Shown: in pieces, positions 41,725 to 53,934 of the stretch
Layout: each line of letters starts with the position of its first letter
How positions within the stretch are numbered: the stretch's first letter is position 1
Origin: Diplolepis rosae
Taxonomy: Eukaryota; Arthropoda; Insecta; Hymenoptera; Diplolepididae
Length of the DNA stretch: 64,000 bases
Direction of reading: 5' to 3'
Assembly: GCA_030998225.1 (NCBI GenBank)
Contig: JAPYXD010000742.1
Location: 4,526,001-4,590,000, forward strand
Translations under genes and position numbers: made by a program
The notes under the pieces: model-generated
The model's input: the letters and a program-made list of their open reading frames with translations, nothing else
What the model was told of the DNA's origin: nothing
Databases searched by the model: none

Positions 41725-41792
41725 AGCAATTATCATGATGAAGTTGTCGAGAAAGCCAAATCCAATGAATGGAATCGCGTTAGCGAGTAATA
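41725..41792 (-). CDS. TMEM65: TMEM65 homologue, preceding exon
   Basis: 68-nt exon with acceptor ATATTTTCAG and donor GTACGTATT. It encodes LLANAIPFIGFGFLDNFIMI then IA, the hallmark start of the TMEM65 domain. The 60-bp intron to the next exon is typical of short insect introns. It enters in phase 2 (two bases before the first full codon). Upstream exons would lie above 41.8 kb; none is identified with confidence. Confidence 0.9.
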
Positions 41793-43360
41793 CTGAAAAT
41801 ATATTCATCACAATTATAATTTTTATTATTTTGCTACATGAAATTTTAAGCCCCAAAACATGATGACAGTCAATAACATAAACAAACAGTAGGTAGTTTC
41901 AATCAATTTCGAACTGGCTTCACTAGACTTTCGCACTATGATATTTCAAATAATATTTTGAGGAAAATGAATATTTCATGTCATTCTAGGAAAAATCTAC
42001 TATTGCTATGTCATAATTTATAGTATAAGCCATCTGAAATATGGAAATCACCAATAAATTGTTCAAGAATTGAAGTATGTAAAAAACTTACATTGCTGGT
42101 TTTTAACATACACCGAATACTATTGCCTGCGTTACTTCCTGTCACTATGTATCTGGATAAATTTTTATCTTTAATATACACTGGTGGCGTGTCTCCTTTT
42201 GAATTGCACTTTTTTAATTTTTCCCTCAATTTCATTCAATTATTTCTCTTCTATTTATATTATCCTCTCTTTTATGTTATTCTCTTCTTTTTCAATATAT
42301 ATTTGTTTTTTTGTTCGACCAGCTAACCCTTTTTTAGAAGATACAAGCGAATTCACAACCAATTTTGATAAAAAAAAGGGTACATTACAATGCGATTTTA
42401 GGAAAATAATCAGAAATTTCCTTGAGTAAATACAAGAGTAAAAAATATATAAAAATTCTCCATTACGCGATATTTTTTGTGAACCGCTGCATTTTTCCAA
42501 TAGTGTATTTACAATTTAACCAGCAAAATATATCATTCATAATGTGATTTAATGGGTAAAGCATGGTATGCTTAACTAAATTTTTAATTAATAATTACTA
42601 TAATTAAATCTTTTTACAATACATTTTTTTTATAAAAAAACATGCAGGTTAGGAGTTAAGGAGGGAACAGACAGAGGCGATATTATAAATTATAAGAGAA
42701 AATAAAAAGGAACTGCTAAAATACGGGTGAATAAAAATGCAACACATCTGAAGGATGTATGGTACACCCCGTGGAGGTCGTCAGTCAAATTTAGAATCTC
42801 TGAAAGTACATACAGTAGTAGTTATTAGTATTTGAGATAATACTTTTTACATATACAAAATTTTATGACAAATACTAATAACACTGTAGGAACATTCACA
42901 ACTTTTGAAATAACATAATTAAATGCAGAATACGTCACTTCAATTTTTTTGCGTAGTGTTTGGGTTGTTTGGCGCTCATTCTCGAGATATTTTAGATTGA
43001 CAAAAAAACCCTACACAACAGAATGAAATCAATTAAAATTGGGAAATATCAAAGGAGTCAAGTTCCAGAAAAACAAAGTCATAAAATAGGGTGAAATGAT
43101 CAACCTCCAGGATATTTGAGCAGCCCGATTCCAAGGAGAGACGGCTCAAGAAGTTTGGTTCCAGTTTGATTTCTGCCCCAGAAAAATATAATATAAATAT
43201 AATAAATGTCCATAAGAAATACCTTTAGACTCCCACGAGCAGGAAAAAATATAGATGAATTAAAATGACCAAGTTGCGGGATGCGGGAAATAAAAGACTA
43301 CATTGCATTTTCAGATTTTTTTGAACAATTATTAGAGAAAAGAAGCAAATTTATTACAAA
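41793..43360. other. probable TMEM65 intron or flank, no exon identified
   Basis: AT-rich. A minus-strand frame at 42011-42235 ends in a sequence with a possible acceptor (CATATTTCAG near 42030), but the following frame stops after 15 codons. No mobile element ends recognised. Confidence 0.4.
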
Positions 43361-43363
43361 TAA

Positions 43364-43630
43364 ATTTTCTCGAAAATTCCACAAAATCGATCCCCAATTG
43401 TCGAAATTTTGAATGTATCTTCTGACTCAGAATCTGAAGCGAACTTGAGTAATTTTATCCCTGATAAAGTAAACCTCTCAAATATCGAAATTTTCCATAT
43501 ATCATCAGATTCAGGATCTAAAACAGAAACGGAGGAACCCCTTCTTGCATATAATAGAAATTGTATGCCGAAAATAAAGGAAATTCGTAGTTTAGGGAAA
43601 AATAAAGTTAAATTGGTCAAAGATTTCTAG
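43364..43630 (+). other. acidic Ser-rich ORF, unassigned
   Basis: The plus frame includes NVSSDSESEANLSNF and a diverged repeat HISSDSGSKTETEEP. Both strands are open over most of it because of the repeat. It may be the N-terminal part of Gypsy D gag, since Gypsy D resumes after the MITE at 44209, but no conserved gag block is visible. Confidence 0.3.
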
Positions 43631-43666
43631 AAAAAAATTTATGAAATCAAACACACTAATAAATAA

Positions 43667-44208
43667 TTTTTATGTGCCTCAGCCGCGGAAACTCGTTTTT
43701 CCGTTACAGCTGAGAGTAAAGCAATGTTGTATATTCCGTTACAGAGGAATACAATGTAGAAATTGAACTGCGCATGCGCATTATAGTCTTACAGCGGAAC
43801 GCAATCTATTTCTTATTCTTCTTCTTCTCACTTCTTCTTCGTACAGCGTTGGCACTGACTACTACACAAGACCGATAAAATCAAAATGGCGGAGACTAGT
43901 CGCCAATTTGCGCCCGCTTCGTACAACTAGCGCAGTAAACAACTACAATAAGTACTATACTAGATTCCAATGTACGCATAAAAACTCATATCCGCACCAC
44001 AGTCACATAAAATAGAATATGTGCCAATGCACACAATTCGGGACATTGCGAGACTCGCGACAATGCTCGCAGAACTGATCGCGCCTCGGATTCGTCTCGG
44101 CTTTGCCTCAGCTACGCCTCGACTACGCCTTGGCTTCGATCTCCTGCGAACATTGTCGCTCGTCACGCAATCACCCTCATTGTGTGCCTAGGCACATAAT
44201 ATACTATT
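43667..44208 (-). mobile_element. NRF1-site MITE family, copy iv
   Basis: Minus orientation, TTTTATGTGCCTCAGCC to ACATAATATACTATT. Contains the GC-rich hairpin and ATGCGCATGCGC. The four-word block has G in three arms but one arm is eroded (TTGCTTTAC). Confidence 0.85.
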
Positions 44209-46294
44209 AAGAAAAAATAATATCAGAGATATCAATGTCGATTCCACCACTTCGCAAGGCCCACTTAAACCAAAACGGAAAACTTGATAAATCACTGATA
44301 AAAATTCGCAATATTCACAAACGTCACACAATTTAAATCAAGCTGATCTTTTAGAAATCAGGATAGGAAGTATTTCTGATCCCAAAATCAATACTGTAAA
44401 TAAATCTATTATTAAACCAAAAAATCCAAAGAGTCCATTTTTTGATAAATTAAAAACCTTTATAAAACCAGATAATAGTATAATCGTTGCAGGAGATAAG
44501 TATAACGATACACGACAAATTAACCAATCATTTGACGATAGTGCAGGAGATATAAAACTAACAGAAAAATCAATATTTGAAAGTGTCACAGCAAACTCTA
44601 CCTTGTATGATAGAATTTTATGTCCAAATCAATCTGGTGATATTTCAAGTGATAAAATTTTTATCCTACCTAAAAAAGGATACGAATCAATAGATCCATT
44701 TTCAAGAAAATCGCAACCAAATAGGATTCCAGAATCTTTTAACTAAACAGCGATATTAAACTATCAAAATATAGAATCAGAACAAATTCAAGAAAATTTA
44801 CCAAAAGAAATAAATTAAATTACGCTTAACAACTCTACAAATATTGAACAGGCATTTAATTCTCAAAAATTTTTACATCTGTATTCAACCTCTAGAAAAT
44901 CTGATAAAGAAGTTTCAGCAAATAATTTACCAAGTAAAACAGAAATCAATAATTTACCAAATAGTTTGCCGAATAATAATCTACCAACAAAATCTACCGA
45001 AATGATGAATTTACCAACAAACCAACAAGTATCTCTATAAGATGCTTTAGAAACAATAACGCAAAAATTAATTATGCAGAAAAACAACTCGAAATAAATA
45101 ATCAAGTTTATCCCTTTGAAATACAAGAAACTATATTGGTACCAGCCAGTGTGCTCAGATCTGATACCGACGCAGTCACAGCTACAGAATCAACTATTGA
45201 ATTGATCGATTTTGAAGAGGTATCAATACATGAAGAAAAGCAAACTGACACAAAAACAAATTCAGAAGACACAGAAGAATTCAGTTTTTCACAACAAATG
45301 TTCAACGATTTTATCAATCAGATTTCAAAACTACAAGATTGTTATCAATGTTTTAACATTTCAAATAAAAATCGGGAAAAAAGAAAGGCAACATGTTAAA
45401 AGTCTAATTACAAAATATGCAGATCCATTTCACATACCAGGAGAACCCTTAGGAGCAACAACTGCCCTACAGCATAACATTCCAATAATAGATGACCAAC
45501 CTATATTTTTAAAATAATATAGATTCCCCCCCAGTACATGAAAAAGACATTTCACGCCAAGTAAATGAACTGATTGATAATAAAATTAACAAACCTTCAC
45601 AATCACCATATCTCATAAAACAGCTTTTTCAACTCCTTATGGCCATTATGAATTTGACCGCATGCCATTTGGTTTAAAAAAGGCACCAGCTACCATTCAG
45701 CGATTAATGGATCTAGTTTCAACAGGACTTCATGGAACGGAGTTATTTGTCTACCTAGATGACATTGTTATATATGCAAATTCTTTAGAAGCACATGAGG
45801 AAAAGTTCAAAAAATTAATGGAAAAATTAAGTGCAGCAAACCTCAAATTACTGCCAGATAAATTAAAATTTTTACGTCCAGAAGTTGCTTATTTAGGACA
45901 TATAATCGACAGGGAAGGTGTTAGACCAGACCCTAAAAAACTGGAAGCTGTACAAGATTCCCCAATACCCAAAAATCCTAAAAATATAAAACAATTTTTA
46001 GGACTTTTGGGTTATTACAGAAGATTTATAGAAGGATTTTCTAAAATTGCAACACTATTAAATCAACTTTCAAAAAAGGATATGAAATTTATCTGGACGA
46101 ATAAACAACAAGCATTTGAATCTTTGAAGAAAAAATTGTGCGAAGAACCACTTATGCAAAGACCAGATTTTTCCAAACCTTTTATTTTAATGACAGATGC
46201 ATCAGGATATGCGATAGGTGGAATTCTGCCCCAAGGAAAAATTGGGAAGGATAAACCTATAGCTTATGCTTCACGATCTTTAAATTTCGCGTAA
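44209..46294 (+). mobile_element. Gypsy copy D: gag start and RT remnant
   Basis: A gag-like N-terminal frame (for example SFDDSAGDIKLTEKS, LPTNQQVSL) runs from 44220 to about 45060 with single stops, then an internal deletion jumps to the protease-RT linker. It is related to copies A-C (TNQQVSL matches NNQQVSLHDAL of copy B) but clearly diverged. No LTR is visible on either side. Confidence 0.7.
45405..46294 (+). pseudogene. Gypsy D reverse transcriptase and start of RNase H
   Basis: Begins with LITKYADPFHIPGEPLG, then after a deletion near 45612 (joining SQSPY to the SHKTAF block) and a frame change continues as an open frame 45662-46294: MPFGLKKAPATIQRLMD, the catalytic YLDDIVIYA, LGHIIDREGVRPDPKK, IKQFLGLLGYYRRFIEGFSK and the RNase H start TDASGYAIGG. 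It stops at SRSLNFA where homology ends. The RT N-terminal finger is missing, so it is not functional. Confidence 0.85.
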
Positions 46295-46295
46295 C

Positions 46296-46460
46296 GGCTC
46301 GCCTAGATCGGGGTAATGGTTTTCCCAAATTGGCAGAGTTGTTCGACCAAGCAGAGGTCACGCAGCTATCCGTGTGTTTAGCGTACCAGTTCTACGTGTT
46401 GGGCGAGCGGATCCACCAAACTTTTCTCCGTGCAGCGTGCAAATGTTTACTATTAAACTA
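46296..46460 (+). other. short open segment of unknown origin
   Basis: Directly after the Gypsy D break, GC-richer DNA has a 56-codon open frame (GNGFPKLAELFDQAEVTQLS and on) ending in TAG. It looks more like coding sequence than its AT-rich surroundings, but no start, splice site or family is evident. Nothing is recognised from here to 47.2 kb. Confidence 0.25.
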
Positions 46461-47189
46461 GATTATTTTTTATTATATAATATTATTAATATTAAACCTA
46501 GGATATGAAATTTCAGGCCTAATCTTTAAGCCAGTTTATCAACAAAATAACGATTGATGTTCAAATTTATGTTAAGTGTATTGTAACTTCAACTTGAAAA
46601 TGCCTAATCAATGTAAAACTTACGCTTGAATTATATGATAAAAATCAAAGTTGTAACTAAATATTTATGATCACTATTACAAGGCCAAAATGTACTCATG
46701 TTTTAATACGCGAATAAATAATGTAATATTTAGTCTATAACATCAATACTGTACTTAGGAACCTCAAGCAATCGATTCAAATCTATCCTCTAGAATCATA
46801 AATCTTAAATTCAATTCTGACTAAAGGAAAAAATAAAATTTAAAATAACCTATAAAAATCTATTGCTTGATACATTCCCATACAAATTCGAACATGGCAT
46901 TTCATCCCCACGTTCAAACTTAAGATGCGAGGTATCATGTCCTATGACCTTTTTCTTAGAAATATTTATTTATATTTATAAATGTCAAAATCTAAAGCTA
47001 TGTTTTATTAAATTCATCTTAGCGTACAATCTACACAATATTAACTGAAGATTTGGGTAAAAGAAAGGTCTGTGCACGTTTATTTCCACATCAATTAAGT
47101 GAAGATAAAAAATCGCTCGTGTAGAGCATTGAAAAGACATCATTTCAATAGCTGAAAACAGATTACACGTCTGTTGCATGAAAATGATC

Positions 47190-48041
47190 AAAAATATTTT
47201 ATTCAAAGTAATCTCCATTGCTATTTACATATTTTTCTCACCTCTCCGGAGGGTGATGAATGCCACGCCAATAAAACTGTTCGTCTTCTAAATCAAACCA
47301 GGTATCCAGCCATTTTCGTACATTTTCGTACGGAGTGAAGCGTTAATCAGCAGGAGCTGAAAGGAGGATTTTTTGAAAATATACAACACAGAAAATAAAT
47401 ACAAATACGAAATACGAATATGAGCGGAACTGCTGATCAGCCAGACCATGTGCCATCGATCGATAAAAGTAATAATCGGAGGGCGCAATATCTGGGGAAT
47501 ACGGCGGATTGGGTAGGACTCCCCATTTGAGCGTTTCCAGGTATATTTTGACGGGTTTGGCAACGTGAGGCCGAGCGTTGTCATGTTGTAGAATCACTTT
47601 TCCGTGCCTCTGCTCGTATTGTGGTCGTTTTTGCGCAGTACTCGGCTTAAACGCATCAATTGCCTTCGATACCGTTCCCTAGTGATGGTTTCGTTCGGTT
47701 TCAATAGTTCATAATAAATAACATCAGCGTCTCCGAAGGTTTTTGGTCTTCCTTCGCGCAGACGGTCGTCAACATCAAAATCACCGTCTCTGAAGCGACG
47801 GAACCCATCACGGCACGTTGTTTCACTTAAAGCAGCATCTCCGTAAACTTTTTGGAGCTCTCGATGCGCTTCAGCTACCATTTTCTCGAATGAAAGAAGA
47901 AAATCAACACTTCCCGCAAATGACGATTATTTGGCATAAAATCAGACATTTTCAAACAACCAAAAGTATATGACACCAATACAAAATCACTAATGTATCA
48001 AAACGGTTTGTTTAACATATGTTTAAGGTTGGTTCATGACT
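47190..48041 (-). pseudogene. mariner transposase remnant 2
   Basis: Minus strand. N-terminus SDFMPNNRHLREVLIFFFHS, then SETTCRDGFRRFRDGDFDVD and GRPKTFGDAD. A deletion then removes the first catalytic Asp region and joins to ELLKPNETITRERYRRQL. The next frame keeps the signature LQHDNARPHV and PPYSPDIAPSDYYFYRSM. A further break of about 75 bp precedes the C-terminus WLDTWFDLEDEQFYWRGI ... PPERWEKYV. It ends upstream at about 48041 inside the leader shared with the mariner at 31.5 kb; no terminal repeats survive. Confidence 0.8.
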
Positions 48042-48132
48042 CTAGTCACGCCACTAGTACTCTCACAAGCACTGAATTATTCTTGCAATGCCTATATGCA
48101 GTGCCAAATTCTCGTCATTTGCGGTAAGTTTT

Positions 48133-48530
48133 GATTTTCTGCTTTCATTTGAAGAAAACTGCGGCTGAGGCTTATCAAATGCTTTCAAGTACTAACTGTG
48201 AGGCTACTCCTAGTTAAAGAACGTGTCATGAGTGGTTTTAACGCTTCAAGAGCGGTGATTTTGATGTCGAGGACCGGCAAGGCGGTGGAAAAGAGAAAAT
48301 TTCCGAAGATTCCGAATTGGTAGCATTACTTGCTGAAAACTCGTGCCAAACGCAAGAAGAATCGGCAAAAGTATTGGAAGTAACTTATTAACAAGCCATT
48401 TCGACACGTCTCAAAGCCATAGGGATGATTGAGAAGCAAGGAAATTGGGTTCCGTACGAGTTGAAGCAGAGAGATGTTGAACCGCGTTTCTTTCCTTGTG
48501 AAATCATTATGGAGAGTACTTTGAATCATA
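48133..48530 (+). pseudogene. mariner transposase remnant 3, N-terminal half
   Basis: Plus strand, opposite to remnant 2 and about 90 bp from it. Reads FCFHLKKTAAEAYQMLSS, then RFKSGDFDVEDRQGGGKEKI, ELVALLAENSCQTQEESAKV, and AISTRLKAIGMIEKQGNWVP YELK. These are the paired HTH motifs and linker of a mariner transposase. It has three in-frame stops and no DDE part. A different lineage from the other two by sequence. Confidence 0.75.
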
Positions 48531-49099
48531 AATAGGTCAACACCTTTTAAGAAGTAAGCCTCAAATTTTGGGAAAAACGGTGGAAACCTAATATAATATT
48601 TGTATGATTTTTATGTGTTGAAGTAATACGCCCTATGCGATGCTCATTTTACTCAAATATCGTTTGAAGCTACTCAAGCGTTAGTGATATACTTATACAT
48701 TACATTATACATTTTACTCGATAAGGATATAAAAGATGTTGAAATGCCCCTATGTCTCAAGTTTAAACGACACAGTCGAGTAAAATTACTTCGACTATTT
48801 TTCTCCGTGTATTTATTGGGAAATTGTAGTAATTACATCATCCCCAGATATTACGCTCTTTAGTTAGCCTGCACAAAATATATAGTTTCCAGCATAATTT
48901 ACTTTACTCTGATGTGCTGAGACTTGTAGAGTTAGAGCACACTATTAAACAGCCAAGATCTCCCTCATATGATCAATTCTCCAATATATGAGGTTTAGAA
49001 CACAGATTTCCACCTATTATGAAGATTTTCTTTTTAATATACGATTGCATTCGTGCTTCTCCAAAAATGGAAGTTATATTTTTGCGTAGAGAAAAAAAT
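48531..49099. other. no gene recognised
   Basis: AT-rich; no ORF, repeat or splice pattern. Confidence 0.4.
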
Positions 49100-50682
49100 A
49101 TGAATGTTGAAATGCAGGTCCTTACCCGGAACCTGTCAACCCTGTTTTACGGGCCCAAATAATTTTACTAATGCAAAAACACCTAAAAATAAAATACTAA
49201 TTTTATTGCGTTGTTGAGCGCCAGTCACTTTGCTCAAAGTGACAAAGACAATTTAAAATATAACGAGACTCGAAACTCTAGTAACAAGCAATACAAGGCG
49301 GGGACAATAAAAGGTAACAACAGTTAATAGGTAATGAGTAAAAGAAACACCAGAATTTAATTTAAATGAAACTTGGCAGAACAAAATTAATTTAAAGAAA
49401 TGAGAGATTCTATATAAAATAAAACTATACGCAAGAAATGCCAGAAAATCAAAGGTTAGAAATTGAAATTAAACAAGCCTCGGAACTTTCCGAGTCACAC
49501 GCGACAATATGGCGAATTTAACTTAATTTACTGCGTCACCACCTGAGAAAAAGAACTAAACAATGGTCCAATTTGGTAATCAAACTTTTACTACCGCGAG
49601 AGAGAGTGAGGTTAATTATGAGAAAGATATAAATACAAAAGAGGACACTCGCGAACACTGAAGAGAAAGAGAGGCAAAGTGGTCTCGGTAGGTGAGATAG
49701 ACGCCATGAAGCGTCAATGTCAGTTATAGAGTGTCCGGTATTTCCGGACCACTTGCCAAAGAAAATTATATCGTTCAAAATATGGTCGGAGCAATGTAAG
49801 CGACACAGCAAACGGCGAGCAGCAGCAAGAAACCAATAGGTAAGCAGTAGTTAGCCGGAGTTCGCGATCAGTCCCGGAGGGACGAGAACTGTCCTGAGTG
49901 GTCAGTCCCAACCGTACTCGCCGCAAAGGAGCAGCGGACAATGGGAGACTAGACACCCGGGGCAGCCCTCACCAGCCAAAATTCCGAGAACTCATATAAC
50001 AAGATTGCCGCGCTTAAAAAACCTCCCCATCTCGCTCACAACGCTCGGATCAGGATCCCGACCTGCCCCACGAATTAATCACGTGACCCAATCGCGGACC
50101 CGGAAGCAGGTCACATGTCACATTTCTACTAGTCGACTAGGCAACCCGTGCTTAGTACAGTAATTGCCCTCGGCAAATAATTTTTATAAACACGCGGTTC
50201 TCTCTATTACGGCGAACAGCGTGCGTGGTACGTTGGCACTATATTAGGTAGTGTCTGGCTGTGTTAAAACACATAAATTTAGTATCTCTAATGTCTGTAA
50301 TACTAAATACAAAGTCCTAAGTTCAGTCTGCCCCTGACTGTATCTTCCGGGTCACGTGGTTGCAACTCGTCGTCTTATCTATCATGGCGTCGATAATCGA
50401 TCCTTCGATCAGTCGAGACTCGTCCAGTATCGATGTTTGATCCAGCGTCATGGCTGTCAGTGTTTACTTCTGCTCGGAACCGGCTACCTCTCTTCTCTAA
50501 CGCCCCTGTCCTCGTGTTGTGCATGGAACAGACGAGGCAGGAAGCGTAAGTGCGGGAAGTGCGTGATAAGTGTAGCGAATGCTCTCGGGTGGCGACGAAG
50601 TGCGGTCTCTCGTCACACAACTTTTTCCCCGGGACATAACCCTCCCTGTCATACCGGTGAGTTTCCTACAATATCTTTTTAA
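49100..50682. other. GC-rich island, possible promoter/first exon or unidentified LTR
   Basis: Clearly richer in GC and CpG than its surroundings from about 49480, with CACGTG near 50353 and CGGAAG-like words near 50100. Two good plus-strand donors occur: GAAGC then GTAAGT (about 50545) and ATACCG then GTGAGT (about 50655). Several frames on both strands are open (for example 50356-50682 plus, 49720-49956 minus), none with a known domain. Either the 5' end of a host gene or LTR-type regulatory DNA. Confidence 0.35.
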
Positions 50683-50707
50683 GTGACGGGTAAAATTTAC
50701 CACGTCA
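50682..50707. repeat. 12-bp inverted repeat hairpin
   Basis: TGACGGGTAAA, one A, TTTACCACGTCA: near-perfect arms at the right edge of the GC-rich island, with a single extra pair mismatch. Confidence 0.7.
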
Positions 50708-51038
50708 CAAAATATTCAAGAGTAGTAATAGTCCTTTAGATGGATATTTCATTCAGACAATGAATAAAACTACATAAACGAATAATGCTGGAAACACATT
50801 AATCACAATTATACTTAGCATTTTGGTTGATTTTTTCAAGTAGTTCCAGTAGTGCAACAGCACATATTTTTCTATCAAAACCAGTCGAGCCGTATTCGGT
50901 GAAAAAAACTTTATTGATTTTTCTTCTCCTTCATAACTCTAACAAAAACGCAATTTTAGAATTATCATTGTAAGAAATTTTAATATTCGTACGGTAATTA
51001 CTTCAGTTTTGTTGTTGGAATGAAAAATAAATGCAACA

Positions 51039-51171
51039 TATGTGACGCGATACGAGAAAAGGGACCTACTATCCATTTGACGTAAGAGTGTTTTAGTATA
51101 TACTAACCACTAGAAAGGCGACCCTACGTCAAATGGATAGCAGGTCCCTTTTCTCGGATCGCGTCACATAT
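51039..51171. mobile_element. 133-bp MITE with about 50-bp inverted arms
   Basis: Left ATATGTGACGCGATACGAGA then AAAGGGACCTACTATCC; the right arm is its reverse complement with three differences. The centre of about 30 bp is unpaired. AT-rich flanks (ATAT) hide the exact duplication. Confidence 0.8.
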
Positions 51172-52249
51172 ATTTATATATGTTATCAACGTTAACATAC
51201 AACCAGATATCTTTCGTCTTAATGCTTGCAAGTCCTAGCGTTAGGTGGAGGAACTATATATTTAAACATGGTACTAATCCACGTGTAATATGAATTATCA
51301 TTTTGTTAAAGATTTTAATCAGCGCGTTTAAATGCCTAGGATTTACATATACTATTTACATTTGTATTATAATAGATGGCGTGCGTAAAAACGACTTATT
51401 TTATTTGAAATTTTATTATTTGAATTTCTGAACGTACAAAAATTACATAGGATGTTGTCCTTAAGTCATGCCTATCTAATCTCGTACTTCTTAAGTTCTA
51501 AAATGTTAACTAAATTTTAATTCGAGTTAAAACGAGAAAAAACAGAACACGAGACTATAAGTCCTTTTTAGATTCGTTGAGCGGTGACCATTGATTACGA
51601 TCAATTGGGTAAGGCAAAATTCAAAGTGCTCATGCAGTACCGTTTATAACTTCTGTTTTACCTCTGTTAACTAACAGAATATTTATAATTGCAAAAGATT
51701 GACCAAGGTGTTGTGCTTGAGTCAGGCTTGTCCAATCTTGCATTACTAAAATTCTGTACCATTTTATAATTTTTTTTTAGTGTGTATTATCAAAAAAAAT
51801 AAATAAATGATTACAAAATTTTGTCTGTGTGATATATATATGTATATTGATCTGTCAAAAAAAACAGTGTTCTTGATTTAAAACAAGGTAAAGAGACATC
51901 AAGTATACCAGGTAAGGCAAAGACCAAAAAATAGTTTCAATAAAAATAAATTTGAAAAAAGAATTCTAAATAAATATTTTTCTGTAAGCACATGGAAATT
52001 GGTAGAATTAAGGCATATTATTTGAGAAATTTTGTTTCATAACTATAAAATTACCTAACACGGAACATTAAGACAAATTCTTATTTTTCTTATAAACAAA
52101 TTATCAATCACATTTACTGATTACAAAAAAAATTATTTTAAAAGGAAAGATATTTTTAAATCTTTTCGGTTGATTTAATTTAATATTTATGTATTGCAAT
52201 TTCAAAAGTGTCTCCATGTACGTATCAGTAAATTCTATTTTATAATTAC

Positions 52250-53930
52250 CTATGTAGGGCCCCAATCCCAGTAATTAAAGAAATCGCAGAATCAAAAAAC
52301 TTATATTACGCGCATTCAAGTTAAGAAAAATACTAAACATGCAAAATTTGTGGCACAAAGTCAAATTGGTCTCCCAAAACCAAAAAGAACAGTTACTGTG
52401 AAGGGAAAAGTAAATAAAGATAATTTTGACAAAATTTTTAACAAAAAAAAACAAATATTAGGTTTCAATCAGATAATATTTCTTTAGAGAAAACCTTAAC
52501 GTCTAAACAATTCGAAACTGCCGGGACAAACAGTTTATCTGAATCGAATAATTGGTTTAATTCAGATTTAAAAACTAATTCAAGTATTATTGGTGGATAA
52601 ATTGATCAGTATGAAGCATTAAAAAAGAAAACTACTTATATTGACAACGAAGATATTAGTTCACTTAGTTTAAGGATAATTTCAGAAAACATAGTTGAAG
52701 AAAGAACTGAAATAAATTTATTAGAAAATTCTTTTACCTGCAAAACAATTATAAGTCATCACGATAGCGACGATAATAGTGCCGACAACGAACAAATAGA
52801 GCAAAGTGTTCACAACAATTTTGAAGAAAACGTTAATCCAATTATAAACAACGAAATGGCCCTACCTAATAGTCAACAATTATCCTTACGCGACGCGTTA
52901 GAAGTAGCACCCTTATTTGATGGAAATAAGATTCCATTATCACATTTTATTGAAGGATGTTATGAAGCAAAGGAAATGCTGCCAATACCCGCAGCTCAAG
53001 AAAATTTAACGTGATTATTGAGAAGTAAATTATCAGTATAAGAGTATATGCCCCTGGAAAAAAGTGTGTATCAATTACAAGGAAAATTAGGGAATACGTA
53101 TATGTGGGAAAAGAAAAACGTACTTTCCTATGCAGCTAGAGATAAGGAGATTGTCGACAGAATCGAAGATACTCATAGACTTAACAATAATGGACAAGTC
53201 GATAATACCTTCAAAAAGAACCTTAAAGAGACCTTATTTAATGCTTTATTCGCGGTCTGCGTCCTGAATTAGAAATTCGAGTAAAAACAAAGGAAATATT
53301 TAAAGAAGTTTTCAATGACACAAACAACGTGCAAAGAGATTTGGCAGCAGCTTCCACACTACGGAGAAATAAAAATTCAGATTTCAAATTAATTAGTTGA
53401 GTTTGAAATGTCGAAAGCGTCATTTTTTCCACAGAAAGATTTTCAAATTCTTTAAATATTAAAAATTCAGATTATTTAAAAATGGATGATTCTATAAATA
53501 ATAGAAATAATAAAACAACTCGATTCAATATTGCACGAGATAACAATATAAATTGTATAATATGCAAAAAACCGGGTCATGTTGTTGAAAATTGTTGTCA
53601 TTTAACTAAAGCACAAGAAGCAGTTTCTAAAAAACAAAACCTTAATTTTCTTATGCAAAATCAACATCTTAGTAATAATCACCAACAACGAGAGAATATT
53701 TACAATAATTCTGCAAGAAATAATTACCAGAATAACCATTTTTTAGGAAACAAAAATGACAATTATGATAATAATAATTTTGCACAAAACAATTATCTGA
53801 CTAATAATCTTTTAAGAAACAGGAAAAACAATTACAATAATTTTTCAAGTAACAGAAATAATTATTCCAACAGCAATAGATGCTGCAATTACAATAATAA
53901 TAATCTTTCGTCAATAATTGTCAACAAAAA
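52250..53930 (+). pseudogene. Gypsy C gag, first part
   Basis: Aligns with copy B gag across the acidic N-terminus, the capsid-like part (53048-53272 open) and the first zinc knuckle CIICKKPGHVVENC (53560-53600), into the Asn-rich linker. Stops and shifts near 52600, 53010, 53270 and 53400; about 70 bp of extra sequence near 53390-53460. The second zinc knuckle lies beyond the two MITEs at about 55170-55215. Confidence 0.85.
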
Positions 53931-53934
53931 TTAA

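Noticed and set aside
42011..42235. Candidate upstream TMEM65 exon on the minus strand
   Set aside because: The frame does not resemble the TMEM65 N-terminal region, and the frame after the only good acceptor stops within 15 codons.
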